Source of the DNA: Alnus glutinosa
Lineage: Eukaryota > Streptophyta > Magnoliopsida > Fagales > Betulaceae
NCBI RefSeq assembly: GCF_958979055.1
Contig: NC_084898.1
Coordinates: 382,001-446,000, forward strand
Direction: 5' to 3'
Length of the DNA: 64,000 bases
Part shown: positions 24,762 through 36,011 of the stretch, piece after piece
Numbering within the stretch: the first letter of the stretch is position 1
Layout of the letters: every line of letters starts with the position of its first letter
Notes under the pieces: model-generated
The model's database searches: none
Told to the model about the DNA's origin: nothing
What the model saw: the letters and a program-made list of their open reading frames with translations, nothing else
Made by a program: the position numbers and the translations under genes

Positions 24762-25222
24762 AACATCTCTCTATGGGTTGTAATATATGTGTATGTGCAT
24801 GTGGTGAAAAGGGTGGTTTAGACACAATTTTTCTGCCCGATTTTTGTCCATTAATGCCTCGGGACAGTTGGTATATGATTAATTTATTCTCTGCACATAG
24901 ATTCTCGAGTCAGGAAATATGATGCAATTCTTTAGTTCCAAGTTAAACTTCTCTATTGGTAGTCCAGAAATCTAACAGGTTTGCAGTTGTTTTGATGCAT
25001 GAACATCACGTATAAGCATGTCAAACCATAAAATCACAAATGAAGAATACCTTACAGTCATATTTGCACACGATAAGAGTAGACCCTCTGGCCTCTGTGC
25101 TTATATGGAAAGTGCGTACAATTGTTTTTGTTACAATTTCTTACTATTTCTTTACAAACTTATGGGAGTCCATAATTGGTGATATGTTTAATGCAAAAGC
25201 AAATTTTTGGACTGCCAAACTA
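24762..25222. other. 3' flank of the GT31 gene
   Basis: Probable 3' UTR and downstream region; no other gene seen. Confidence 0.5.
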
Positions 25223-25536
25223 GGCGACGGATCAACCGCAAGACAAGAAGAAAACAATCAGAGTGGCACCAGCCGGCGGTCGACCAGGATAGTAAATTCG
25301 TTAAGAAAACAAATATAAAGAGCTTTAACGGAAAAGAAGCTATTATCCCTTTGGGGATAGTGATCTTCTTTTATGTCAGCGACAGATCACCTGCAAGATA
25401 AGAAGAAAACCATCGGAGTGGCACCAGCCGGAGGCCTATTGAGATAGTAAACTCGTTAAGAAAAAAAAATATAGAAAGTTTTAAAGTAAAAAAAATTCTT
25501 ATCCCTTTGGAGATAATGACCCTCATTTATGTCGGA
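25223..25536. repeat. Diverged tandem duplication of about 157 bp
   Basis: Copy 1 (25223-25379) and copy 2 (25380-25536) share AAGAAGAAAAC, GAGTGGCACCAGCCGG, GATAGTAAA-TCGTTAAGAAAA and TTATCCCTTTGG-GATA in the same order. The short open frame across copy 1 is not convincing as a gene. Confidence 0.75.
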
Positions 25537-25580
25537 CACTTTGTTTAACTACCACTTTAGTAGGTAATAGTCATTCTAGA

Positions 25581-25748
25581 ACAATAATGTGGTTTGTTTT
25601 CTTAATCATTTTATTAATTATGAATTTGTAAGATATTTATAATAAAAATTGTAATATCTTTAACACAATAATGTGGTTTGTTTTCTTAATCATTTTATTA
25701 ATTATGAATTTGTAAGATATTTATAATAAAAATTGTAATATTTCTAAC
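25581..25748. repeat. Near-perfect 84-bp tandem duplication
   Basis: ACAATAATGTGGTTTG at 25581 recurs at 25665 with the rest of the 84-base unit; only the last few bases differ (TATCTTTAAC versus TATTTCTAAC). Confidence 0.95.
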
Positions 25749-25788
25749 AACACTTTTGCATGTAAGTAATATAGGGTTTACCTACAAA

Positions 25789-25819
<31 letters not shown>

Positions 25820-26779
25820 GGGATTGGGTCCAAAAAGATCCCGAGTAGCAAACCCATTGAATTAAGCTTATGTGGGCAGGCCCCATTTGCAGCTCAATGG
25901 GCTATTTTTGTGGGATTTTATTTTCAGTCAGAAGCTCTTGGGACCTTTGAAAAAATTAAATTTGTCGTAGGCTTAATTAAATATGTTTTCAATTACGGCT
26001 TAGTTCATGGACTTCAAATGGTGGTTGAGCCCTAGCAAGTAGTAAATGTGAAACCAAAATTTGATTTGACCACGAAAGTTAAATAAAGCATAATTTGACC
26101 TAATTCAAGTATAATTTGGGCTTCAATTTTTTTTTTTTAAGCAATATTGGGAAAAGGGTTATAAGGAATAAAAAACTATAGGAAATGAGTCAAAAAAATA
26201 TCTCGGGCCTCTAAATCTTGATCTAGAGACCAAAAAATAGCACCGCAAAGCAGTGTTTGAGGCGTGCCAAAAAAAACTAACTTGATTTGACCTACAACAA
26301 CCATCGGAAAGAAGCTATTAAAGGAGAGACAAGTATTTTAAACATGGAGTTGTTGAAGAGAAGGAATAATCTCCAACTACACAAAGTCTCCGCAACAAAG
26401 ATCAAATCAGGTAGGCACATGGAGAATATGTAGGTTGAGTAGTCACTATTGGTGCCATAGCACTAGCACTTACTATCTCTTTTTAAAGGAGCACCAACGG
26501 ATGGATATTATTAAAAATACTAAAAATACATTGCCGAATAAAAATAGTAAAAGATTGGAAATTATTATTATTATTATTTTTTTAAAAAAATAAAAAAACC
26601 GATCCAATCATGTAATTAACCAGACAGCACACTTGAAGAACCTGTTCACATATGGGATGTTGAAATAAGAGTGTCCATAGTCATTAGATACACACTAGGG
26701 CATCGTTGAATTTCTCAATGAGAATATTTATGTTTGATTAGTTTTCATTGATATCTTAGTAGAGTTGAATCAAACTATT
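25749..26779. other. Intergenic, no gene seen
   Basis: Contains an AT dinucleotide tract (about 25799-25820) and AT-rich sequence without recognisable coding regions. Confidence 0.5.
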
Positions 26780-27050
26780 TGAGAGAACGCTTACGGTTCT
26801 CACCGTCTAAACTCTTCATGTGCGGCTACCACCGGATAGGTGCTATTATGGTCACGTCCAACTAAAATAGCTACAATTAATCTCTCCGACCTACCTTTTT
26901 GCTTTGAAAAAAAAAGGTGGTATGGTCCATGGTTTAAGGGCAGGTGTGTCAGCCGGAATTCTCTAGTGGAGAAGTGTGGTGAGATGGAAGTAGGGTATCT
27001 CTTCCGAAAATGATGTACAAGAGGCAAACTGACTGAATCACGGACCATAT
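26780..27050 (-). other. Less AT-rich segment with an 82-codon frame, possible organellar insertion
   Basis: The minus-strand frame at 26800-27048 (starting MVRDSVSLPLVHHFRKR) is longer and less AT-rich than its surroundings and looks to me like a class of hypothetical frames seen in organellar DNA. This is a weak impression, not an identification. No other organellar gene lies beside it. Confidence 0.2.
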
Positions 27051-28499
27051 ATATTCACCGTCAATTAGGTAGATGAAACAGCGACATCCATTGTCTTCTT
27101 CTTCATCGGACGTCCATGTCGTCTCGACTCTAAACTTTTTAATCTTCCGAAAGAAAGGCTGTGGCCGGGGCCGGGGCTGGGGCCGCGGGGGCTTTCGTTT
27201 CTATACTAACTAGAATTAATTACAGGCCAGTTTCGTTTCTTGTCATGGGTCCCGTCTCCCATTACGCATGCTACTTTGAAACTTGAAACTGATCACCACA
27301 AACTAAATGCTTTCTTCCTTTTTGATCTCAAGCATGCATGCATGACCCTGAGCCACAGATCCCCGAGCCGTGTAGCTGACCACCACGCAGTCGTACATAA
27401 AAAGGTCAAAAAGAGTGTGCAATGATCAGAACTTTGAAGAGAAATTAATACAGCGTCCGTACAATCTACAACAAACGAATTTGAAGAACATAACACGTCG
27501 AAAACATGTACTTCATGACTTCAATAGTGGTCGGTTCAATACGTGATATTTGTGTTTGAAACTTTAACCACTATTTTGGGAGCTGCTACAAATTGAATAA
27601 TTCGGCCCTAATGACTCACAATACTGTTCACACTTCAAACTTCACACCCAAAAGTGGTGATTCGTGATCTTGTGCCGGGTTTGGACCGTATTAAAACTAG
27701 CCAAGTATAAGAATATATAAATAAATCTTAAATCGACTCAAATCTTTTAATTTTAAGTTGTTAATTTTTTTTTGTTGGGTTCATGTCAAAAATTAATTGC
27801 CTTTACTTTGCTTACTGGGTTCAGATCGGTGTTGAGATATAAATATATATAAGACTATATATATATAGGTAATTTATTTAATTAAACGAATCAAACTTTT
27901 CAATTATAACTCGTTAACTTTGTGTTTAATTTATGTTGAATTTGTGAGTTATGTCAAAATTTTACGGTCGAATCGCTCGTACCACTCTGTAATTACTTGA
28001 AAATTTATTGTGTGTTTCAAAGGTAATAGGTGAACCCTGTTGAAAATTTCTTTCACATTTTAATTGACGGAGTAAGGGGGGGAAGTTTAGTCATACACGT
28101 GAGAGAGGGGGATTAGGTTCTTCAGCTGAAGTGGTCCAAGTGGAACATGTCACCACAACGACTGACAAGACTGTATTATCATATGGATTTCTCACTAAAC
28201 ATGATGATTACGAAACCAAAAGCCATATTTTTAGGCAAAGCAACTTTGTTAGAATATTTATTCAATTATTAAATTTAACATTTATTTATTTATTTATTAT
28301 TTTTATATATTTGAGTTTTTGAAATAACTGATAATTTAACATAATATCATTATCTCTCATTTTAATTGAACATTTTACATATTAACCGAATCTCATTTAT
28401 TCAGGTGGAGTTTTAGAATATTAATTAAATGGTTACACTCACAATTTTTAATCAGTTAAAACTTTTGAGATAAACAATGTTTTTACCGTGTACAATAAT
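27051..28499. other. Intergenic, no gene seen
   Basis: Includes a short GC-rich run of GGCCGG/GGGGCC repeats at 27161-27192 and a TTTA repeat near 28280-28300. Confidence 0.5.
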
Positions 28500-28720
28500 G
28501 ATGAATAATATGAAATGAAAAGAGATCGAGAGAGAGAGCAAGAGAAAATCAAGACATAGATTTACGTGATTCGGTAATGTGCCTACGTGTTCACAAGAGT
28601 GCGGGTATATTCAATAATAATTTAGGATTATAGCATAATATATTTATAACAAAACCATACTCTCGTGTTACTCTTTATTTCCAACAAACAGTAATTTGTT
28701 GAAGAGTACCGCTGACACGA
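28500..28720. mobile_element. Possible LTR remnant
   Basis: Contains AGATTTACGTGATTCGGTAATGTGCCTACG-type sequence (28558-28588), a phrase common in degraded plant LTRs. No paired copy is visible in this window. Confidence 0.3.
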
Positions 28721-28726
28721 ATTGTA

Positions 28727-29010
28727 GAGTGTGTTTGGCAACACTTTCATCTCCCTCTTTATTTTTATTTTTTCACTTCTCTAAAAAAAAAATCAAATCC
28801 AAAACATTCTAACTTTTTTTCACTTTTTATATCACATCAATAATTTTTTATTACTATTCAAATAAAAAAAAACCCACAACAAAACAAAAATATTTTCACT
28901 ATTTTATAAAACGTCCAAATTTTTTATATTTTATATCACATCAATCACTTCTTATTACTATTTTTTAAAAAAAGAAATTCCACAATACAACTATTTACCG
29001 AACACACCCT
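28727..29010. mobile_element. MITE, about 284 bp
   Basis: The left end GAGTGTGTTTGGCAA and right end ACCGAACACACCCT form imperfect inverted repeats. The inside is AT-rich and itself repeated (TATATCACATCAAT occurs near 28829 and 28930). No coding capacity. Superfamily (hAT-like or PIF/Harbinger-like) not resolved. Confidence 0.5.
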
Positions 29011-29833
29011 AATCTTTTTGTGAAATGACCATTCCAACCTCCTCGCCATTCTCGTGTTTACTTGGTCTTGGTCTAAAGAAGTGCCTTACCACATCCATGA
29101 ATGGACTTCTCCAACTCGGTAAGGTCAAAATAAAAGGGCAGTCAGAGGCAGCGGCAAAGCAAATCCGCGTTAGATAATTGGAAGTCAAGAATATTAAATT
29201 AGCGAAGGGGTACTACAAGTCTACAATAATAAACCTTTTACAACCTCTAAATGTTGGTCCAAGTCCCCTGTCGGTGTTGGATTTCTGTCTTCACAAACTT
29301 TTTATTTTATTATGTTAATAAACATAAACTGAAGTAATAAAAAATTGAATATTATATAAGATTTACTCTATTAAAAACCAGATGTGGACCTAAATGATTA
29401 GTTCTAATTAATACTATATCAATATTAAGATTAGGATTAGCTGACTCATACAAAGGAACAGCAAATCACAATATCGTGAAAGCAAAAACAAAATGAAAAT
29501 GGTGGCCCGGAGTAACAAAAGAGTAATGCTAGTCTTCACCAATAAGGATTTTTAAATATTTTTGCATTCGGATAGTCTAAAATTAATTTGAAGGTGAAAG
29601 TTTCATACAGGCTTTTCACAATGTACTTGGAGATCGAGCAAATTGCTGAAGATTTCGATATACTTTTCATACCCCCTAAACCCTAAGATTTTTTCCAAGG
29701 AAAAAAAAATTATTTTTTATTTTTAGTTTTTGCCCCCCCTAATTCATTTTTTTCTTTTTTGGCCCTTCCAAATTGTCACGTCTGGGTCTGCCATTGCAGG
29801 TGTGTTTCATATGGGCTTTCTCACGTTAATTGT

Positions 29834-30203
29834 GTAAGAGCATTCGCAATGATCTCTCTACTTCTAGCTTTTCTCTAAAATTTTAACAAAACTCACAAAA
29901 TACCCCATTTAATAAACTCTCGACTCATTGTTAAATTTAACTCTTGATAAGTAATGCTCTTTAAATCTAAAATGTCCAAAAGTTAAAGGTTTTTTTTAAT
30001 GTTCTTCCCACTTAACTAAAATAAGTTTTTAATGCAAAGAGTTCAAAAAATTGGTTCGATCAATAAAATAGAATACTTTGTTAAAGTAGAGAAATATTTA
30101 AAATATTTTATATTTAATGATTTTGAAAAGTGGCCGGCCAAATCAATTAAGGTAAATTTTTAGAGCTAAATTTAGAAAAAAAATTTAATTCGAATACTCT
30201 TAG
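29834..30203. mobile_element. MITE with TAAGAGCATTCG ends
   Basis: The left end TAAGAGCATTCGCAATGA pairs with the reverse complement of the right end, TAAGAGTATTCGAATTAAA. The inside is AT-rich, about 370 bp in all, with no coding capacity. Confidence 0.5.
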
Positions 30204-30619
30204 CCTAATTACTGTGAATCCAATATCTATCTATCACTTAATTTCATATAGGTTGATTAGTGAAGTGTTTTAAGTAATTTTTTATGTTAATCACTTCAAA
30301 TACGCCAATTATATGTGTGAATGGTGCTGTTACTTTAAAATAAAATAAAAAATAAAGTCGGCGAACGTGAAAAACAAGGATCCGTGACCACAAACACAAA
30401 GCTAGGATTGCAGCGTACATTAAGGTTAGGTAGAAAGTGAAGTGGCCAATGAAGAGACAGAGACAGACCAGAGAGAGAGAGGCATTACTCATTTGGGAAT
30501 TAGGGATTTGGGGATTTAGGGGAACGGACTATACCATATAAATTCCGGACCACATTTTAAAGTTCAAACACATGTTTTTTTTTGTCTTTCTGAGCTCCCT
30601 TGGCGTCCACGTACAGCGT
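30204..30619. other. Upstream of the START-domain gene
   Basis: No gene seen; contains a short GA run at 30470-30482. Confidence 0.4.
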
Positions 30620-30627
30620 TATATATA
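30620..30627 (+). promoter_or_regulatory. Possible TATA box of the START-domain gene
   Basis: TATATATA followed by GAAAAG, with a pyrimidine-rich stretch downstream that looks like a 5' leader of up to about 520 bases before the ATG at 31177. A leader intron is possible but was not located. Confidence 0.4.
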
Positions 30628-31176
30628 GAAAAGCCTTATCCAAGCTACCATCATCTCATATTTTCATTTCCTCAAACATTTACTGCGCAAACATAGCCAG
30701 GGAATTATATCATTTTGCTCCCCAAAAAAAGAATTTGAAGAAAAAACTCAACAGCCTGAGAGTGCAAAAAACCCGGCCCTACGGTAATCCTATCACCACG
30801 TCTCTCTACCGCTTATCTCGAAATCCTTATCCGTAGCTTCTGAAAATACTTTGTCTTCTTCTTTCTCTGTTGCTCTCTGTCTCTGCAGAAATCACATATC
30901 TAGGCCTCATCATTCATTCTTCGCCAATCTACTCTCTCTAGCTATATTCTTTTCTTTTTCTTTTTTTTCGTTTCTTTTTATTTATATATCTGCTGAATTT
31001 AGTGGGTTATCCTCTACCTTATCCGTCTCTCTCTTGAAACCCTCGTTAATCGCTGTGCTTTGACGCTCACCAATCCGATTGAATCGAGGGTTTTTCTTTC
31101 AAATTTTGTTGCTTTTATTTATTTGGTTCTCTGGGTCTTCTTTGAATTTCCATTGGGGGTTTTGGGTTGCGGTGTT

Positions 31177-34075
31177 ATGGCTTTGCTTTCGACTTTGTTG
31201 GAGATTTTGCGGAGACCCACAATGGTGGATGTGCTAAGCGAGCTCATGATGTTCATAGCGCCTCTTTGGGTGGCGGTGATAGTTGGGGTTTTGGTTGGGT
31301 GGGCATGGAAGCCCAGATGGGCCAAGATTTTGGGTTGCTCCGAGTCCAAGGACGCTTCGCCTGCGTCGCCGACCACCACATCGTTGTCTACGTGTTTCCC
31401 TTCGATTCCGAGCTTGAACGCCTTGAAGTTTCAGCTGCCCAGCTGCGTTTCTTGGACCACCGATGATAAGGAGGGTCTCTCTTTGCCACCACCAGCCACC
31501 AAATCCGATTCCAGGTTTGTCAGGTTTCGTATATTGTAGAAGTGATTCGGGAACTCGAGTTTGCAAATTATTCATTTTTGAGGTCTTAGTACTTTGGATT
31601 AGGAGGTGTAAATGAATTCTATTAGTTGAATTGAGATTTTCGTCATGTATAAAAGTTTGAATCATTACTTCGTTAGGTTTGCATGAATTCGTTCTTTAAT
31701 CTTATTTGATTGTCAAATTTTCAATCAAACGGGTTGACTCGCTGAATTGAGATACGGTTCATATCTAAAAGTTTAATTGCCAAATTTTCAATCGTACGGT
31801 TTGAATTTAATATTGGAAATGGAAATTGAGAGTGCAACTGTGATCTAGCTCGTTTCTGACAGCTTGATTTTACTTTGGCAGTTCGTCACAGCTCGATAGT
31901 GAAAAATTGGGTCCAGTGACGGGAGAGGATTTAGAGCATTTATACCAGCTCGTTGAGGAAAGAGACGGAGGTCCTGCTTGGATTCAGATGATGGATCGTT
32001 CTACCTGTACTATGGGCTATCAAGCTTGGCGTAGAGATCCTGAGGTAGCCTTTCATTCATTACTTGAAATGTTCCGCAATGGATATGTAGTTTGATAGAT
32101 GATTGGCTGATGGAAATGAGTTCTGTATTTATATGTATTGCTAGGATTCTTTGCATATCATATTAGTGTGGAATATCATGCTTGTGCACTCTCGTAATTG
32201 ATTGGATTACTTTTTGGTGGCTTTGCTAGACTGGACCTCCACAATATCGTAGCCGGACATTGTTTGAGGATGCCACTCCTGAGTTGGTGAGAGATTTCTT
32301 TTGGGATGATGAGTACCGATTGAAGTGGGATGACATGCTTATACATGCTGAAACCTTGGAGGAGTGTCCCACCACTGGAACCATGATGGTGCAGTGGGTG
32401 CGAAAGGTAAGGAGAACAATTTCTTGTATCTTTAGATGCTTGGATTGCCCTCGTTTCATTAGCTTATGTTTTACCTTGTTTTTTTGTGGTGCAGTTCCCC
32501 TTCTTTTGTAGCGATCGGGAGTATATAATAGGCCGTCGAATCTGGGAATCTGGACGATCTTACTACTGTGTGACAAAGGTATGGGAATGCTTTTAGCTTT
32601 ATTCATGCTCCTTATCTTAGACTGGGGAAGTTATACATTTATTCTTTGAACTCTTTTCTCTGGTTGAAGGAATTGGGCATTTTTTTTTGCATTGGCTTTC
32701 TTGTATTCATAGGGAGGAAAAATGAAAGATTACTTTTTAGATTCTGCAGTACATATATGTGCTTGTACCTTTAGGTTTATATTGTCGTGATAAATACAAG
32801 AATCTTTTGCCGGTCAGACCAGCAGATGTAGTCTTCTTGGGATACTTGTTGCATTCTATCCACTTGCGCCATTGCAAATTAATGCTTTAGTTTGTATAGG
32901 TGCAGTATATGATGACAGTTACTCGTTAATGTTTGAAGTATTAAGATTTATGTAGCTTTCAAATTACTGGATCTTTTCATATATAAAATGATAGTTACTC
33001 TGTAGCGACTGAAACTTTGGCGATGTGAGGCAAGTCACTAGTTATTACCATATGCTGTAATTGCACAAGGCACTTGCGTCATTCTAATTGTATCCTTTTA
33101 CTTGGCATCATTAGTGAACTGAGTCCAACTGCAATATAGAGGGAACTTGTTGTGTTAGATAAGAGCATAAATAATGGTTATAAGTTGGAATTGTTTTTCT
33201 TTTCTTTTAGCTGGGTGTGCCAGCTGTGTTGTGATGTATTTGTAATTAGTGTTTCATGAAAAAATCTATAAGCCAGTTTTGATTTCTTAAATTTTCTGAA
33301 TAGGGAAATAACTTGTTTTCATGTTTTTTCTTATCTTAGGGAGTACCTTGCTCCTCAGTGCCAAGGCGCAACAAACCTAGACGTGTTGATTTGTTCTATT
33401 CAAGTTGGTGCATTCGTGCAGGTAATATATTACTGTATATCTTATTCATCATAAAATCAAAGTGGTTTTGCTTATCTACTTGTGAATGAGAAGTTGAAAG
33501 AAAAACTGTGAAACTTCTTAAAAGGATATCCTTCTTGGCATATAATGGGCAGCTTAAATTTTCAGTATTTCTCTGCTATTTCTTGTGGTCTTGGTGGAGT
33601 CAATCAATGACTAAGGCATGTTTTCATTGGATGTGAAACAGTTGAATCAAAGAGGGGAGACGGCCAGTTGACTGCATGTGAAGTGTTACTGTTTCATCAC
33701 GAAGATATGGGTATACCATGGGAGATTGCAAAGCTTGGGGTTCGGCAGGGCATGTGGGGTGCTGTTAAGAAAATTGACCCTGCCTTACGTACCTATCAAA
33801 AACAGAGAGCATCTGGAGCCCCACTCTCACAATGTGCTCGCATGGCCCAGATCAACACTAAAGTCAGTGCAGACTACCAGAGATGTTTGGAAAGCAGCTC
33901 CGATAATTCGTCAGAGATTGAAAAGCATGAGAATCCGAAGGGGAGGCACGTACCAAAGCTTCTAGTTGTTGGTGGAGCTATTCTCCTTGCCTGTAGCCTT
34001 GACCGGGGGCTCTTGACTAAGGCAGTTATATTTGGTGTCGCGCGAAGGTTTGCCAGAAATGGAAGGAGGTTGTGA
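31177..34075 (+). CDS. START-domain lipid-binding membrane protein
   Basis: Six exons: 31177-31514, 31882-32044, 32230-32406, 32495-32578, 33340-33421, 33642-34075; 1278 nt, 425 aa plus stop. The ATG at 31177 is the first in frame. A membrane segment (about residues 25-43, MFIAPLWVAVIVGVLVGWAW) precedes a low-complexity Ser/Pro/Thr linker. A START/Bet v1-like domain follows (about 115-340: EDLEHLYQLVEE, WIQMMDRST, LFEDATPELVRDFFWDDEYR, RKFPFFCSDREYI, WCIRAVES). A second hydrophobic stretch (VPKLLVVGGAILLACSL) and a basic tail with RRFARNGRRL end it. The layout fits the plant family of Arabidopsis At3g23080 and At4g14500, annotated as polyketide cyclase/lipid transport proteins. Ligand and membrane are unknown; a role in lipid binding or transfer is inferred from the fold. 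Confidence 0.9.
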
Positions 34076-34619
34076 TTCAGAATGATTTTTGCACCATTTG
34101 AGACATGCCTGCTAATGCATCGTTGCCGTGAAGTGAGAAACTGCCCGATGGAGGCCATGCCCCTTTTGAAGAGCATAGGAAGTGCTATTCTTTTTCCTAT
34201 TGTTTGAGCTATAGAGCAGCTTTAGATTGGAAAAGAGGAGATGAAAATAGTTTGTACTCGTTACAGTTGGAGATCTCACCAAGGGATCTCATGCTGTAGA
34301 TCTAGAAATAATAGGAATATTCAAGTTCTTTCACGTTTTCCCCCCTTTTGCATATCTTCTGTGACATCATCCTCTTGCACTGTGACTTGAAGGAGACGAT
34401 CAACAGAATATTATACATTTTTATTTCCCAGAGCATGACTCATTTCCTTACAAGAGTTTGTGGTGCAGTTATTAGCATTCACAAATATACAACAGATATT
34501 TTCCCCAGCAGAGAGATGCCTTTTCTAATAATAACGGCTACATGGGCAAAGCAGTGCAAGTGAAACGAGGAGTACCAAAAGTACCATAATGAAATTAGCC
34601 GCTCACTCCTATAGACATA
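34076..34619 (+). other. 3' flank of the START-domain gene
   Basis: Probable 3' UTR, then the start of the tandem array. No further gene. Confidence 0.5.
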
Positions 34620-35129
34620 GGCACACTCTGTTTTGTTTTGTTTCATTCTCCATAATTTTCGCTAAAATCACATAGTTTAGACAATCTTAACAATAGTTTA
34701 TTTGAATTTGAGCCATTAAATAAACTATGAGGAGCAAATTGGGAGGAGCCCCCTAAACGGATGGATTACACAACCTGCTTCCATTCTTAAAGAGTAATAT
34801 AATTTTTAACACTTATTTATAACATGTGTATTTAAAGTGGTTTATCATGTCAATCACTTAAAAAGAAACCAAAAAAAAAAAAAAAAAAGACCTCTTAAAA
34901 TACAAAGCAATAATATAAGCGTGATAAATGAGTACGAAAAGAATAGCATTACTTTATCTTAAATTATTAAAAGTTGAAAATTAGGTAAATATTAGAGGCA
35001 TGGGTCGTTCGGTAGTTTGAGGAGTTGTTTGTGAGGTAGCCAAGTTGCCACAAAGGCCCAACTCTTGTGCGGTTCAAGGGTCAAAAGTTGCCCATTCATA
35101 TTGGATTGAGATCACCCTTTGGCTTATTA

Positions 35130-35132
35130 GAC

Positions 35133-35168
<36 letters not shown>
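35130..35168. repeat. TAA trinucleotide microsatellite
   Basis: About 13 TAA repeats in array unit 1; shorter in units 2, 3 and 5 (39366-39388, 43281-43307, 50047-50064). Confidence 0.9.
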
Positions 35169-35172
<4 letters not shown>

Positions 35173-35532
35173 CAATAATTAATCAACGAAAAAGTAAAGA
35201 AAAAGAAAGTATAGCCCGGCACGATGAGTGCCTTTCAGAGCAAGAAACGGTGGAGTCGGTGATGGTGTTGTTCCTTGTTGCGCGTGATTATTTCATCTCC
35301 AAAGTTGAGATCGATCGATGAATCATAATTAATTAAAGAATAAAGAATAAAGAAACAAGAAACTAATTAAGATTAGAATATCAATTAGATCGAAGCAGGT
35401 GCTTACATATACCCATCAGAATCAATGAATCATCAAAGAATGAACGCTAAATTTCAAAACTTTGTATGCTCCTATCTCTACTATATCCTGCCATACAACA
35501 CATTCATATGGCGCAATTAATCAAAAGGCTAA

Positions 35533-35811
35533 CTAATAAGAAGAGACGATGGTCTCGAAACAGTTCAGCCCATCCAACTCCGGCGCGAACCGCGGCGTCT
35601 TCTTCGGCTGTTGCTTCTTGTTCACGTTCTCTGTAGCTTTCTTGGGGTTGGGAACCCCATCATGCTGCGACTTGACGCCGCCAGTAGCAGTAGCGGTAGC
35701 GGTAGAATCACTCCGGCCGGCCTTGGGGGCAGAAGGGAAGAAGGAAGCCTTCACCGTTTGACCGAGGAACTCAGCACACAAGAAGTCGAAGGAACTGAAC
35801 AGGGAATTCAT
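35533..35811 (-). CDS. Small FAPELDGL-motif protein, array copy 1
   Basis: Intronless, 92 aa. The ATG at 35811 is the first true ATG in frame, in a good context (CCGCCATGA); the frame stays open upstream without another ATG. Three parts: an N-terminal segment (MNSLFSSFDFLCAEFLGQTV, residues 1-20), a low-complexity basic, Ser/Thr/Ala-rich middle with STATATATGG and KKQQPKK, and a conserved C-terminal motif RFAPELDGLNCFETIV ending SSY. No signal peptide or membrane segment. Function unknown; I know the motif only from small uncharacterised plant proteins, and wound-responsive At1g32920 occupies the matching position in Arabidopsis by memory. Copy 1 alone has Cys at residue 12 where the others have Phe. 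Confidence 0.85.
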   Translation of the reverse strand: MNSLFSSFDFLCAEFLGQTVKASFFPSAPKAGRSDSTATATATGGVKSQHDGVPNPKKATENVNKKQQPKKTPRFAPELDGLNCFETIVSSY

Positions 35812-35914
35812 GGCGGATCGATTAAAACTCTCAAACAAATTAACCACAAAAGCAAACAAGTCTGTAAATTGGAAGAGGAAGGTTTGTGATTGCTTTGAGG
35901 GGAAAGAAGGTCGT

Positions 35915-36011
35915 TTTTATAGGTATTAATTAGGACTCCTTTTCCATGTTGAGTTGGTAATCGTAGGTAGCGTGGAAGTTGTGTGAAGCTTCTTCGAACT
36001 TCGTACACGTG
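35915..36011 (-). promoter_or_regulatory. Core promoter and G-box, array copy 1
   Basis: On the coding strand, TATAAAA (35921-35915) lies about 105-110 bases upstream of the ATG. Further upstream is a G-box, CACGTG (36006-36011), inside TACACGTGTA. A TTGAC W-box core lies in CATTTGACTTG near 36131-36141. The same arrangement recurs in copies 2, 3 and 5. Confidence 0.65.

Noticed and set aside
31060-31176. N-terminal extension of the START-domain protein
   Set aside because: The upstream frame is open but begins with TTG; the first ATG in frame is at 31177 and precedes the conserved N-terminus.
35611-35889. Plus-strand open frames across the small-protein genes in all copies
   Set aside because: They are open because the recently duplicated units are similar and GC-rich; they lack a conserved motif and overlap the minus-strand genes, which have promoter elements.
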